From positions 21,852,406 through 21,916,405 of the forward strand of contig JAJKFL010000004.1 in assembly GCA_021186555.1 (NCBI GenBank): a stretch of DNA of 64,000 bases. The letters are read 5' to 3'. Numbering within the stretch: position 1 is the stretch's first letter; each line of letters starts with the position of its first letter. This document shows, piece by piece, positions 53,830 to 64,000 of the stretch. The notes below the pieces were generated by a model. That model worked only from the letters and a program-made list of their open reading frames with translations, made no database searches and had not been told where the DNA came from. This stretch comes from Reticulitermes speratus (lineage: Eukaryota; Arthropoda; Insecta; Blattodea; Rhinotermitidae). Both the position numbers and the translations under genes were made by a program.

Positions 53830-54735
53830 CTAAATAAACGCAGAGCACGTGTCCATTACATATATTACAACTGCAGTATTGTTAATTTAGTAACACAAGT
53901 AATTTCAGTGGTTCTGGAAGTGTCTAGAACAACTTGTTTAAGGTACACTATCTTTGCTCTCAGTAAGGAACAAAGCACACAAGGACTGGGGATCAACAGC
54001 ATCGAGCTGATTAGTCGAGTACAAGTTACGGGACCTCCACATATGAAGCAACAATGGTGAACCACTATAAGCTTAATTTTGATGACTAATTTATTAATTA
54101 TTTCAGAAAATTTATTAATTTATTTCTGTGCATAGCTTCCACTTAGATCTAAACGTAATGAAAACAATTTGATGGTCTTTGCTTCACAGTACTTGCTCTT
54201 TCTTGCAGTACTTTTCTACAGATACCTCCAAGTTTCTACACAAACCTACGTCGTAGACTACAAGGCTTTACAGAACTAATAATCGTCCAGAACAAACAGT
54301 GAAAGAAACAAGTGTAATTTCAAGGGTGTATATATGTTAGCTTCAGTCATACAATCTAGTAACAAAAGAAAATCTCAGATTAAAATCATTTTTCAATTCT
54401 TAAATATATTTGACCTTCCTGAATTTGGGATATGCCCAATCTTTAAACGTTGTTTCCTGTCTGATAAATATTTCATCTGATCTAGAAACTGTTCACAGCG
54501 AATCCCGTAACACTCCGAATGAAGGCAGTGGGGTAACAAGGGTACAGATGGTATTATTAATAACTTGGATGAATGTTCCAATGAACAACAGACATGTATG
54601 CAAGAATTAAAAGAGTTCATTTTATCGGATATTGTGTGGCTGAAAGGTTAAGGTTGTGCTAAACACAAATTTTGCCATAAGATACGGTAGAGCATAATTA
54701 AAAGGAAGAAGACCTGCAGGAAATGATAATAACTA
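53830..54735. other. No recognisable feature
   Basis: Short opposed frames at 54393-54620 and 54410-54610. Neither is recognised. Confidence 0.4.
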
Positions 54736-54737
54736 AA

Positions 54738-55148
54738 CTAACTAACTCCATGGAGCAGAGTCCTTCTTGAGAAGCTAACAGGTCGTCAGCTAGTCAAGAA
54801 ATTCCCCGCGTTTTATGGAACCCGAAGGTTCATTACAGCACTCACAAGAACCCGCCACCTGTCCCTATCCTGAGCCATATCAATCCAGTCCATGCCCCCC
54901 CATCCCACTTCTTGAAGATCCCTTTTAATATTACGCTCCCATCTACGCCTCGGTCTTCCAAGTGGTCTCCTTCCCTCAGGTCTCCCCACCAAAACCCTGT
55001 ATGCCCCGCCCACCTCACCCATACGTGCTACATGCCCCGCCCACCTCATTCTTCTCGATTTGATCACCCGAATAATATTTGGTGATGAGTACAGATCATT
55101 AAGTTCCTCGTTATATAGTCTTCTCCACTCCTTCCTGTTGAAAAAGTA
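54738..55148 (-). pseudogene. LINE type 2 reverse-transcriptase C-terminus, longest open frame
   Basis: On the minus strand the frame is open from about 55146 to a TAA at 54813-54815 (about 110 codons). It reads [96 protein letters not shown] and NLRVP. These are the conserved blocks of this LINE C-terminus. The 3' UTR continues to about 54740 (plus strand CCATGGAGCAGAGTCCTTC). The reverse-transcriptase core and endonuclease are absent upstream, so it is 5'-truncated and inactive, but it is the youngest-looking copy here. Confidence 0.95.
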
Positions 55149-55149
55149 T

Positions 55150-56500
55150 TCTAACGTTATTGTTCACGAAGAATCTACTCCCACACAACAACGTAAATAG
55201 GAATCTTCATCCAATGAAATGCAGTGTAATGTCTACTTAAGTGAAATTAATGGAGCCATCACTGTCAGGAATGTGGCAATCATATTCATTACAGATGTGG
55301 GCTAAATTCTGAAGACTGCGGGCATCAAGAATCAGAGGTTTTTTAATGCTCTCTTTGTAAGAGTAAGAGAGACAGAATGCTTAGGGAACAATGTGCAGAA
55401 ACTTTCAGAGAGTAAGCAAGAGAAACTAAAATTTCACCTAGAGTTAGTCACACGCGATATTTACAGAAAGGCATCAAAACTACAAACTTTTCCTATCGAT
55501 ATTAAAAGTCTAGTGTTAATCAATACTTTATATTCCCTATTCTGGCTAAAAGTCATTGGCCTGAATACTTGTACACACACTACCCAGTCTGCATTACTTA
55601 GCTGAGTCTTAGGAATACCAGCTTTTTGAGAGAGGATAATTAATAATCTTAAAATGAAGTAAATGTTTCAATCCACACCTCATTTCACAGCAACTGCAGT
55701 AACACATATGTGGACAAAATTCTTATAACAATTAAATCTCACAAAAAGTTTTATTCTGTGTGGAAATGTTAGGGAAAACTCTTGTGGCGGATTGGATTGA
55801 ACTGGATCGTAATGTTTCTATTGGTGATAATAAAATGGCATACCAATGTACTTGAAATGTCACTATGTTTTATTCAACCCGATTCCAGGGCATAAGTCAG
55901 CCTACAAAAACTGCACCAAATGTTAGTGTTAATTCCACAGCGTCCTTTAACATTCCCCTTTCAGTTGTTTCTGTATTCCTCTCACTTGATTACATCCACG
56001 CAGTCTATTGATTCTCACTCCCTACTGTATCTATAGTGGCCATAAACTCTCCTCTCGCCTACACATAAGACACTTTTCGTTTTGTCTTCTTCTTGGTGTA
56101 ATTATAAAGAGAAATGCAGTATTACAGAGAACACTTATAAAGTCTCATGTTACATAAAGGGAGGACAATTTTTCTAGAGTGCTTTCGCGATCATTCCAAC
56201 GTAAAGCAGGAATGGAGATGACATCACACGTAAGGAAGAAAGCAGAAGAATTCAAACAAATATAAATAATAATATTTTATCTTTTATAATAAAAACTACA
56301 AAAAGTTAAAGAAACAAAATGTTACTAATTCTTTAAACAACAGAGTAGGTTTGATAAAACCCTAAGCTTTCTAACCCTCACAGTTTGCAACACTTAGTTA
56401 ACAAGATTTGAAATTATGTGAAAAGAATGAGCATTCAGAACTCTAGCACATAATTCCCAATTATATATTTGATACAGTTGGCACAACTTGTAAACTTATT
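55150..56500. other. No recognisable feature
   Basis: A 70-codon plus frame (55393-55605) has a Lys/Leu-rich start and no known motif. Confidence 0.4.
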
Positions 56501-56504
56501 TTAT

Positions 56505-56600
56505 TATTGATGTCTTATAGCTACATGTTTCGTCTTCGAGCGCAATCATCCGGTTATCTAATTCATTTATGTAAAAAATTAATTAACGCATTCTGCTGTA
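56505..56600. mobile_element. Foldback element, single arm
   Basis: TATAGCTACATGTTTCGTCT, then TCGAGCGCAATCATCCGG, resembles the inner arm GCAGCTACATGTTTCGGCTT of the element at 36.9 kb. The partner arm is not found. Confidence 0.45.
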
Positions 56601-56604
56601 ACAA

Positions 56605-56940
56605 CGGAACCCAAGTTTTTACGCATTTCTAAGTACTTAAAAATAAAATTAAATAATTAAGATAACTGAGATAAAAGTACTCATACGTTTATAAAACCGT
56701 TGTTATTCAGTTAATCTTGTGATCGATCTTTACCCCTCGTTACCAGTTACGCTACGTACATCGCCCTACTGGAATTTATTACTGTAATATGGACTAAATC
56801 TCCTCGTACACTTCGTTAGCAAACTTCCGAATATCTTATGATCTTTCGCCATTAGTGCAGTGTGTACTCGTACATTGTATTTGATAGTGGATTACAGATT
56901 TATCTGCAATATAACAAACCTAATTTTACTTTCTGCCCCA
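56605..56940. other. No recognisable feature
   Basis: AT-rich spacer. Confidence 0.4.
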
Positions 56941-56942
56941 CT

Positions 56943-57303
56943 TTATTTTGGTTCCTGTGTAGTTCTGATCTTCATTAGCTCATGACTGCGGACTTTGTTA
57001 CTTATTTGTTGTGAACTGACTTGTAGCGAGTTTGTGCAATTACCCGGAGTTGTTTTTGACTTTGCTTCAAATTTTATGTTTATGTTTTTATTTTTGTCTA
57101 TTATTGTTCGTATTATGTTTGTTTTCTTGTTTTGTATGTCTTGCCTTCTATTTTGTGTGCTCTGTGTTTTTGTATTGTTTAGTGTATCTATCTGTCTCCT
57201 TATGTATATAGTTGTTTTCTTTCTTTCTATTTGTGTACAAGTGTCAGGGCCACTGTCACCGGTTGACAAACCAATCGCAGTTAATAAATATCATATCATA
57301 TAA
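56943..57303. other. T-rich stretch with opposed open frames on both strands
   Basis: The plus frame 56995-57303 (102 codons) is almost entirely Phe, Leu, Val, Cys and Ile. The minus frame 56943-57269 (108 codons) is Thr, Lys, Asn and Gln rich. Both follow from the T-rich plus strand. The stretch ends in GGCCACTGTCACCGGTTGAC and AATAAATATCATATCATAT, which resembles the 3' end with short tail repeat of a retroposon. A decayed LINE or SINE 3' UTR is possible. Confidence 0.35.
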
Positions 57304-57422
57304 CTACCGTGAATTATATAGTAATAATTTAAATGGCACGACGTGATGCATCAGCTGAAAAGTTATAGAAGCACTGTTGACCCATGTATTCTTCGAATGC
57401 ATTCACGCCTATAAGCAAATTA

Positions 57423-57613
57423 ACTCCATGCAGCAGAGTCCTTCCTGAGAAGCTAACAGGTCCTCAGCTAGTCAAGAAATTCCCCGCGTTTTATGGAACC
57501 CGAAGGTTCATTACCGCATTCACAACCGCCCGCCACTTCTCCCTATCCTGAGCAAGACCAATCCAGTCCATGCCTTCCCATCCCACTTCTTGAAGATCCA
57601 TTTTAATATTTAG
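57423..57613 (-). pseudogene. LINE type 2 tail, 3' UTR and last codons
   Basis: The plus strand reads CCATGCAGCAGAGTCCTTCC, AACAGGTCCTCAGCTAGTC, TTTTATGGAACCCGAAGGTT, TCCCTATCCTGAGCAAGACC, CAATCCAGTCCATGCC and TTCTTGAAGATCCATTTTAA. It is nearly identical to the copy at 54.74-54.93 kb but cut off at 57613, about 60 codons before the end of the frame. Confidence 0.95.
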
Positions 57614-57614
57614 G

Positions 57615-58910
57615 CAAGCGAATGGAAATTCACACTATTGCGAGGCTAAAATAATTCCGCAGTGGCGCGCTGTCTTGTTGTTTTACATCCTACTTAAAAG
57701 TGACCAAAGCTTCTAACATAACACCTTATCTTCTATATCCTTGAATATCCGTCACCACATAAAACTTCAATATCCAAGTTAAATAGATTCATTTAACGTT
57801 CAGTGGTAAGTACCGACGCCCGTAAAGCAGTGGTAATTTAATTCAATATCCCCTTTCATCCTTCATATATTTTTAAGTTCCACTGTAATTTTAATATCTT
57901 TATTAAATTGGTTTGTTAAGACTGTCATTACGTGAGTCAGTCTGTCAGGCAATCAGTATTAATTCAAACCATGATCCACTCTGTCTCAATGCATCTCTCC
58001 TTTCAGAGTACTAATTGTGACCTAAGCGTGTTAACTGGCGACTGCGTGACGGCTCCGAATCGAAGGCCTGTTGTTCATTGTCAATATTATAGATGACAAA
58101 ACACGTCGGGAGAGAATGCCAGAATAAATGATAAGGAAAAAGACTGAATAAAACAAATTTTGTTCAGCATTGTCTGTACATTACGAAACAAAATGAACCC
58201 AGACATAAAAATTGGTTGTTTTATGGTCTGGGCGCAAGAACAATAGGACACGACAATAGAATAAAGGCCAACTGCCATTAAGCCGGTGTGATGCGAAGTG
58301 AATCTAAGTGAATTAAATTGTCTTTCTACAGAATTTCAAAGTGTGGAAACAGCAGTGACATCTTGTTCAGTTCCGTTTTGTCACATTACTTTAAACCGCA
58401 ACATTTTATCTGCCACACTTATTATTTCAACACTTTGAGTACATTTTTAACTACTACGTTTAAAAAAACTCTCCTTTTGCCCAAAGAGTGTATGCATGGG
58501 CTTCGTACGGTTAATAAACAGCTATTAATGTCTAAACAGTGTTAAATTGTTTTTCTTTGTAATAGGGACGCACAGTGTTTTCTGCGATGTAGAAGATACA
58601 GTTATAAATATTACACAGATAAATGTTGGGCTTCAAACGTTATCTTTGTTTTTCCTTTCATTTGTTCTTAATACATATTCAGAAAATACCAATTATCTTT
58701 CAAATTACTTTGAAAAATTCCAAAGAACTCTGCCTACGAAAATCTAATTTGTGTAGGTCTATATCCACACATACTTTTACTTGTGCCTTGGGATACCTAC
58801 TGATCATATTTTGTCATTCATGTTCATTACTTCCCATGCAATCATTAATATTCTCTGAGAATCGTAGTTAACTGACTGCATGGAACGTGGATATCTCAGT
58901 TGACATAATT
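57615..58910. other. No recognisable feature
   Basis: AT-rich. Frames at 58087-58278 (minus), 58318-58545, 58547-58747 and 58623-58871 (plus) are short, hydrophobic and unrecognised. Confidence 0.4.
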
Positions 58911-58914
58911 ACTA

Positions 58915-59190
58915 TTTTATGAGCTAGGTGGACAACAGAGGTATCGTGGTTCGACAGCAGGCAGGATGAGATCTACCTCTTCTCCAAGGCGGCCAGACCG
59001 GTCGTAGTGTCCACTCAGCCAACTATTCAACGTGTACCGCGGGCCCTTTCCCGGAGATAGTAACTGAAGCATAAAGCTTGCCACTTACCTCCATTTAGAG
59101 CCGAGGTTAAGAATGGGTGGAGGTATAGCTTCACTCCCCCATATGCCTTCATGGAATGTACACGACAACTTTTCCTTTACCGTACTTCAT
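58915..59190 (+). mobile_element. tRNA-derived SINE-B (diverged)
   Basis: Decayed head (GAGCTAGGTGGACAACAGAG, ATCGTGGTTCGACAGCAGG), then the body CAAGGCGGCCAGACCGGTCG, CCGAGGTTAAGAATGGGTGG and tail CACTCCCCCATATGCCTTCA, CAACTTTTCCTTTACC. Confidence 0.75.
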
Positions 59191-59194
59191 GGTG

Positions 59195-59555
59195 TAGAGT
59201 CAGTTTTGGGGCGCTAATAATTTCTTCCCTAGCAAAGAAACTTCCCTTCTTTGACGGAAAAACACGTTTATTATCAGATCACTAGAGTTACCTGCCGAAC
59301 ACTATCCTGAACCACTTCAATTCACTTACTCGAACCTCTTCTACCGGTAGGTGTAGAGTAGGCCTACTATCCTGATCCAAAAGGATCAAATCCACATTCG
59401 CGTATCCTATATATTGAAGATCCGTTTTTAGGACATCATCCCAAGTTTCTCCGACTAAAACTGTGACGCAAGTCTCATCTCTCCCTCTGTGTGCTGCACT
59501 GCCACCGCCTCATCCAAAATAATGTCTACATTCAAGCCTAACAAGTTCGGCGCAG
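59195..59555. other. No recognisable feature
   Basis: Nothing recognised up to the repeat R copy. Confidence 0.4.
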
Positions 59556-59559
59556 TTGT

Positions 59560-59910
59560 TACATTTCATTTAATTACCTCGTACGACTTTCGAAACAGTG
59601 TGTATGGACATAAAACATATGCTTTATTTTCCTCTGCAACTTTTGACTCCAGCACTTTCCATGTAATAAGTGTTTAGCGAGTTACGTTAGAGTTAAAAGC
59701 CGATATGAGCGAAGAGCCGCGTGTGGTTTTCATGTAAAGCGTCCGTTATTTTGTGCCTGATTTTAACCAACACTGGAACGGATCAGCATATTTTAGTTAA
59801 AATCCCAAATATCAAATCTTACGAAAATTTGTTCAGTGATTCTCCAGCTAACGGACAGTCGAACGGACTAACAGCGATTTCACAGATTTTCCAGACGCAT
59901 ACAAACGAGC
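59560..59910 (+). repeat. Dispersed repeat R, copy 3 (diverged)
   Basis: GGACATAAAACATATGCTTT, TTTCCTCTGCAACTTTTGAC, TTTCATGTAAAGCGTCCGTT, ATCAAATCTTACGAAAATTT and GTTCAGTGATTCTCCAGCTA follow copies 1 and 2 in order. The CAGACAGA run is reduced to GACAGTCGAACGG. The first part of a 121-codon plus frame (59721-60086) lies in it. Confidence 0.65.
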
Positions 59911-59914
59911 CTAA

Positions 59915-61155
59915 AAGTCTGCAATACGACCTGCCACATTTCAGTGTGCTAGCAACTACATTCGTTCCAAAACCCTTCATTGAAAATAAGGTTACAGTTA
60001 ATTATGGGGATTTTTTTCTGTTCTACGTACACTACACTGTTCACGGAACCGTGAAACCGATCCCTTTTCAAGCTACATTGAAATAAGTATAAAATAAAGA
60101 AATAAAAAGCACTGTCGACTCTTTTGATGGAATTAAGGGATTTCTCATTCACGTAAAAGGAGAAATTGAAACCACGAAGAAGTGTCATAAAATTTCTATA
60201 AGGAAAGATGTTATTTGCCTGTACTGTCGGTTGTTACCTTTTAACCAGCTTAACATTTCGCTGTAATTTTAATGTCGTTTTAAAGACATGAGGAGACAAA
60301 AGGGGATACTGAGCTCCAGGTAAAAACAGAGTCCGCATCTAGTATCTGCAAGAATATTAACTTGCTAGGGTTAACGAGGAGCAAACTGTGTTCCTATCTC
60401 ATTACCAGAATGCTTTTAAAACATGAATCAACAACTTTTAATTTGGCAGCAAGGCAGGCTTACTATTGTAATGTGATGTCGTCATTACAGAACGCAAACA
60501 CTGCTCCCATGTGTAGCACAGTAATCCCTCAGCAACCACGGTTTTGACAACTGTGGATTTCCAGTTCTACTTTTATTCAATTTGTCCAACCGCGATACGG
60601 GTTTGTATGGATCAGCAGTTTTTTAACTTGTGTACACACACAGAACACATAGATGGTGCAGCAAGATTATGAACACAACTGTCCTTAAACATCATCAGTG
60701 GCGTGGTCATAACGTGGACTTCAACTCTCAGTAATCTACTGTCTTAAATGTAAATGAGAAAATTACTCATTTAATTGTTTTAATTAGTACCTACGTTATC
60801 TGAACACGTACTTGCACCATTTTTAAATAGATTATCATACACTTTTGTGCTCAGTAGCAACTGAAGTACGCTCTGATAAATGTTAATAGTGACCACTGTT
60901 TCCCTAACCCCCAGTTTCACATAAGGCCTGCGAATTAACAATTGCTTTTTTTCCTAACCTCGATATTTTTCAAGAACGTAACTCATGTGTTTGGTGAGGG
61001 ATTACTTTATTTACGAGTACCTCTTATCTTAGTTGTACATTTAAAGTCGCTCCAACAAATCTATTGGTTTCATATTGTCAAATAAAATTAAAATGACAGT
61101 TACAAAAGACTGGTTGATTCAGAAAGTTTAGATGTGGAAGGAAACCGTCATAAAC
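59915..61155. other. No recognisable feature
   Basis: The last part of the 121-codon plus frame and an opposed 79-codon minus frame (59949-60188) lie here. A 61-codon plus frame is at 60362-60547. None is recognised. Confidence 0.4.
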
Positions 61156-61160
61156 CCTCT

Positions 61161-62057
61161 AAAGGTATAAATGGAATGTATACCAACAAATGCACTAATT
61201 AAGTATATTTACACTTTACAATAGCCCTACGTACGTTGCGGTCACAAATTGACCATCATCAGGGGCTCAGTATGCACGTACGTGCACTTCACTTCACTTG
61301 TCCATTGTTGTTGAGTAATGTATGGTGGTTATTTTTTGCACTGTTCACTATATTGGTATGATTGAAGTAGTGTAGTATGATCGTGGGTAGGTGTACAACT
61401 TAGGGATAAAAACCATAACCTATACTAAGTGCGCGATGAACAATGATAATGTAGCACGAGTCAGCAATATAGTGAGAACTCTATAAAGAAAACACCGGGC
61501 ATACGACGATACAAAATGCAGCGTACGCAAGGCCCCCAGTGCTGAACTCCATGGATAATCACACATCGCATAACAACAATGGATACCACTTACCCTACCT
61601 ACGCAATATTGGAAGAAGACTGTGTCCACTTCCGCAGCAAGACAGTGAGATACTCAACAAGTACAGTGTAGTGCAACAAAACCCATAACAACGTTTATAC
61701 AGTGGACTGTGCCCAACGGACTTACCTACAATTGCTCGGAGAATGCCACGTGAGTACATACATAACCAAGTGGAAGCATCATACCTCAAAACATTCAAGA
61801 TATACAAATGAACCCAAACGACACCTACCCACGATCATACTACACTACTTCAATCATACCAATATAGTGAACAGTGCAAAAAATTACCACCATACATTAC
61901 TCAACAACAATGGACAAGTGAAGTGAAGTGGACGTACGTGCATACTGAGCCCCTGATGATGGTCAATTTGTGACCGAAACGTACGTAGGGCTATTGTAAA
62001 GTGTAAATATACTTAATTAGTGCATTTGTCGGTATACATTCCATTTATATACCTCTG
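61161..62057. mobile_element. Large, young foldback element (897 bp)
   Basis: The arms at 61212-61394 and 61821-62003 are inverted copies of 183 bases without gaps and with only about 3 mismatches. Weaker pairing extends outward to 61161 and 62057 (GGTATAAATGGAATGTATAC and GTATACATTCCATTTATATA). Characteristic blocks are CACAAATTGACCATCATCAG and TTGTTGTTGAGTAATG. The spacer of about 426 bases has small frames (61420-61629 minus; 61702-61926 plus) without known motifs. No transposase is encoded. Confidence 0.95.
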
Positions 62058-62123
62058 AAGGTGTTACTGAAGATGTTATGCAGACTCTAAGGAAGATCAA
62101 TAAAATATATCATCTAAGGCATT

Positions 62124-62457
62124 ATGTACCGTAAGTTCAAACTGAGCGACACAAGAAGCTGTGCAATGAGGACAATTTTCTTTAAGACATTTCTTGGTAG
62201 AATATTATTGCCCCGGACTGGTCAGTACTTAAAAACCTACATGAGAAATTTCTGTCTTAGAAATGGAAGATCTTGGCAACTTACACTCTTCGCTACAGAA
62301 TACTTCATTTACGTATCCTTCTGTTTTCGAGAAAGTTATCGTCAAAGATCAACGTGTCCATTCTTACGGTTTCCCAAGACAATACCTTAAAAGATATGAC
62401 ATATTAGAATACAGACGACGACCAACATTTACACAATTTATGAGTGATTTTGTGTAG
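62124..62457 (+). other. Two overlapping short frames, unknown
   Basis: Frame 62124-62390 (88 codons) and frame 62263-62457 (64 codons) overlap. The second has a balanced composition: FTYPSVFEKVIVKDQRVHSY, then RQYLKRYDILEYRRRPTFTQ and FMSDFV-stop. The PTF.(Q/E)F...(F/L) end loosely recalls a block in carbohydrate sulfotransferases (HNK-1ST type), where a basic stretch precedes (V/P)TF.EFV.YL. The match is too weak for a name, and no other sulfotransferase motif is present. It could be an exon remnant or chance. Confidence 0.2.
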
Positions 62458-62459
62458 TG

Positions 62460-63285
62460 GATAGTAAACTTGTTTTGTTGCCGAGAGACTTGTGGTACTA
62501 AAATTTCGATGAGGGAACTGAGGGCTTCCTAAGTTCCTCTACGTGTGTGGCATAAGAAACCTTAAAATGGGCCATGGTAATTAGCATTTATTAAAATCTT
62601 CAATTTTCACATATTACAATGTCGTTTAAAAAGTTTTTAGAAGTGTTGCCAAGTAAATATTATTCTATTATTATTGAAATCACATAAAATATGTAGCAGA
62701 AGAGCCAAACATAGAATGAAAATCAGTAAGTATATATCACTTTGGAACATAAGAGAAATGTAAAGAATAGCGTGTGAGACTTCTACGTGGATTCACCTGT
62801 CTCAGGGCCTAGTGCATGGCTCTTGAGAAGGCGGCAATAAAATGTCGGGTGTCCATGAAGGGAAGAAAGTTTCTTGCTGTTCCTCTAGAAAGGGCTCTGC
62901 TACAGAGAGTTAGAAGAATGGTGTTTCCATTTAAATACAATATATAAACAGCAGTGTACTGTGGGAATTACAGGTTCAAGCACCAATAACTGGCAGTGAA
63001 AAACTCAGAAAAGTGCGGATCAAGACTAAACTTCGCTTACATTTTCCACTCCGATAATTCCGTCTACATAAAAAGCAAACTGAAGTTGAGTCCTGACGTT
63101 CAACGCACAAAAAACAAAATCCAATAAAGAAACCATACCCTGAATTATAACTCAGTCCAGGCAATACAAACATATTTATTCGTATTTCATGCAGCTCACT
63201 TTATGTAGCCTCCAATTGACTCGTTGGCCTAAGTTGCCTCCTTTCTTATGTATTTACTAATAACAATTTTGATTTCAGGCTTCCG
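62460..63285. other. No recognisable feature
   Basis: Contains a 65-codon minus frame (62976-63173) of unknown nature. No repeats recognised. Confidence 0.4.
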
Positions 63286-63474
63286 CAGCGATGTTGACGA
63301 GATCTGCGCTCTTCTGTGATATTACGCGGCGTCGTGTGGTAATTGTTTACCGACGTTTCGGGACAACGTATCGGTCCCATCTTCAAGGGTCAAGAGTCAA
63401 GTGTCTCGTCCCGAAACAGCGGTAATTACCACACGACGCCGCGTAATATCCCAGAAGAGTGCAGATCTCAACGA
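63282..63474. mobile_element. Foldback MITE, family F, best-preserved copy
   Basis: The left arm GTTGACGAGATCTGCGCTCT, ATATTACGCGGCGTCGTGTG, then GTAATTGTTTACCGACGTTT pairs almost perfectly with the right arm (CACACGACGCCGCGTAATAT; AGAGTGCAGATCTCAAC). The centre GGTCCCATCTTCAAGGGTCA is shared with the copy at 7.8 kb. Confidence 0.95.
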
Positions 63475-63479
63475 AAATT

Positions 63480-63765
63480 TTGTCTGTACTTCTTATATCC
63501 CCAATTCTAATAATATGTCAATGTAGTCACAATTGTCATTTCAGAAGCCGATATTTGTCTTAAATGTTTTAATAACAATACGTATCAAACGTATATACGC
63601 TATAGTGCATCACTCAGTTCATTGCTCACTTTCATTAATCGCTTACGTCTTCATTGTTAGTTTCAGTTACCGTCTTAACGCCTTCAATACCCGCACTCTA
63701 CTTTGCTTCCCCTTCAGTAAATATATGTAAATGTATAATTGCCCCTGTGTAGGCAAGGAAAGAAT
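63480..63765. other. No recognisable feature
   Basis: A 65-codon plus frame at 63533-63730 has no known motif. Confidence 0.4.
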
Positions 63766-63769
63766 GTGG

Positions 63770-64000
63770 TGAAATGGAGGTACAGCTCCATTCATGCTTA
63801 ACCTCGGTACTAGACTAAGGTGAGTAGTCAGTTTCACGCCCCTGCCGCTTTGCCCCAAGGAATAAGTCCCCGGTATATATTGACTGCTAGGCTTGGTGAG
63901 TTCCAGAGACCTTCTGGGCGCTTTGGAGAAGAGACAAATATTTCCCCCGCCGGAAATCGAGCCGCGTTCCTTAGGTCCTCAAGCCCATAGCTTAGTCATT
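63770..64000 (-). mobile_element. tRNA-derived SINE-B, cut by the window edge
   Basis: The plus strand reads GTACAGCTCCATTCATGCTT, CAGTTTCACGCCCCTGCCGC, CTTTGGAGAAGAGACAAAT, CCGGAAATCGAGCCG and CCATAGCTTAGTCATT. Tail and body are present. The tRNA-like head lies partly beyond the window. Confidence 0.85.

Noticed and set aside
56943-57303. Membrane-protein-like frame (Phe/Leu/Val-rich)
   Set aside because: The composition is explained by a T-rich plus strand, and an equally long opposed frame exists. No conserved motif.
1-64000. Endogenous viral elements
   Set aside because: I looked for viral polymerase, capsid and replication-protein motifs in the frames and saw none. Degenerate copies below visual detection cannot be excluded without a profile search.

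Overview
The window looks like intergenic (or deep intronic) DNA of a large, repeat-rich arthropod genome. No bacterial-style operons, rRNA, functional tRNA genes or recognisable multi-exon host gene are visible. No open frame exceeds about 180 codons, and the longest ones run through repeats. The transposon mix suggests an insect, and I would guess a cockroach or termite (Blattodea, perhaps Periplaneta). It comprises tRNA-derived SINEs, LINE reverse-transcriptase C-termini ending in MNLRVP, mariner, Tigger/pogo, hAT-like and piggyBac-like pieces. That assignment rests on remembered repeat flavour, not on a search.

Layout. 0-8 kb: LINE C-terminus, a 43-bp satellite with a higher-order period of 173 bp, a second LINE tail, a 58-bp hairpin, a SINE, a Tigger-like element and a foldback MITE. 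8-17 kb: a GC-rich terminal-inverted-repeat element, two copies of a ~430-bp dispersed repeat, several SINEs, and a LINE tail split by a 429-bp insertion with an 8-9-bp target duplication. 17-32 kb: further LINE tails, SINEs, foldback elements, two TTAA-flanked elements, a CATA/TACA microsatellite, and a second LINE type split by a pogo-like MITE. 32-43 kb: a 114-bp tandem array whose period is exactly 38 codons, a foldback element, a mariner C-terminus and LINE tails. 43-53 kb: sparse SINEs, a pogo-like MITE, a second mariner relic and a small GC-rich island. 53-64 kb: SINEs, the best-preserved LINE frame, and a recent-looking inverted repeat with 183-bp ungapped arms.

Nothing here works as a pathway. 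All mobile elements appear to be defective, truncated or non-autonomous copies. The main interest lies in nested insertions that give relative ages, in the two tandem arrays, and in several short frames of unknown nature that could be exons. Coordinates of degenerate repeats are accurate to about 10-30 bases. Family names (SINE-A to SINE-E, foldback family F, dispersed repeat R) are local labels used only in this annotation.
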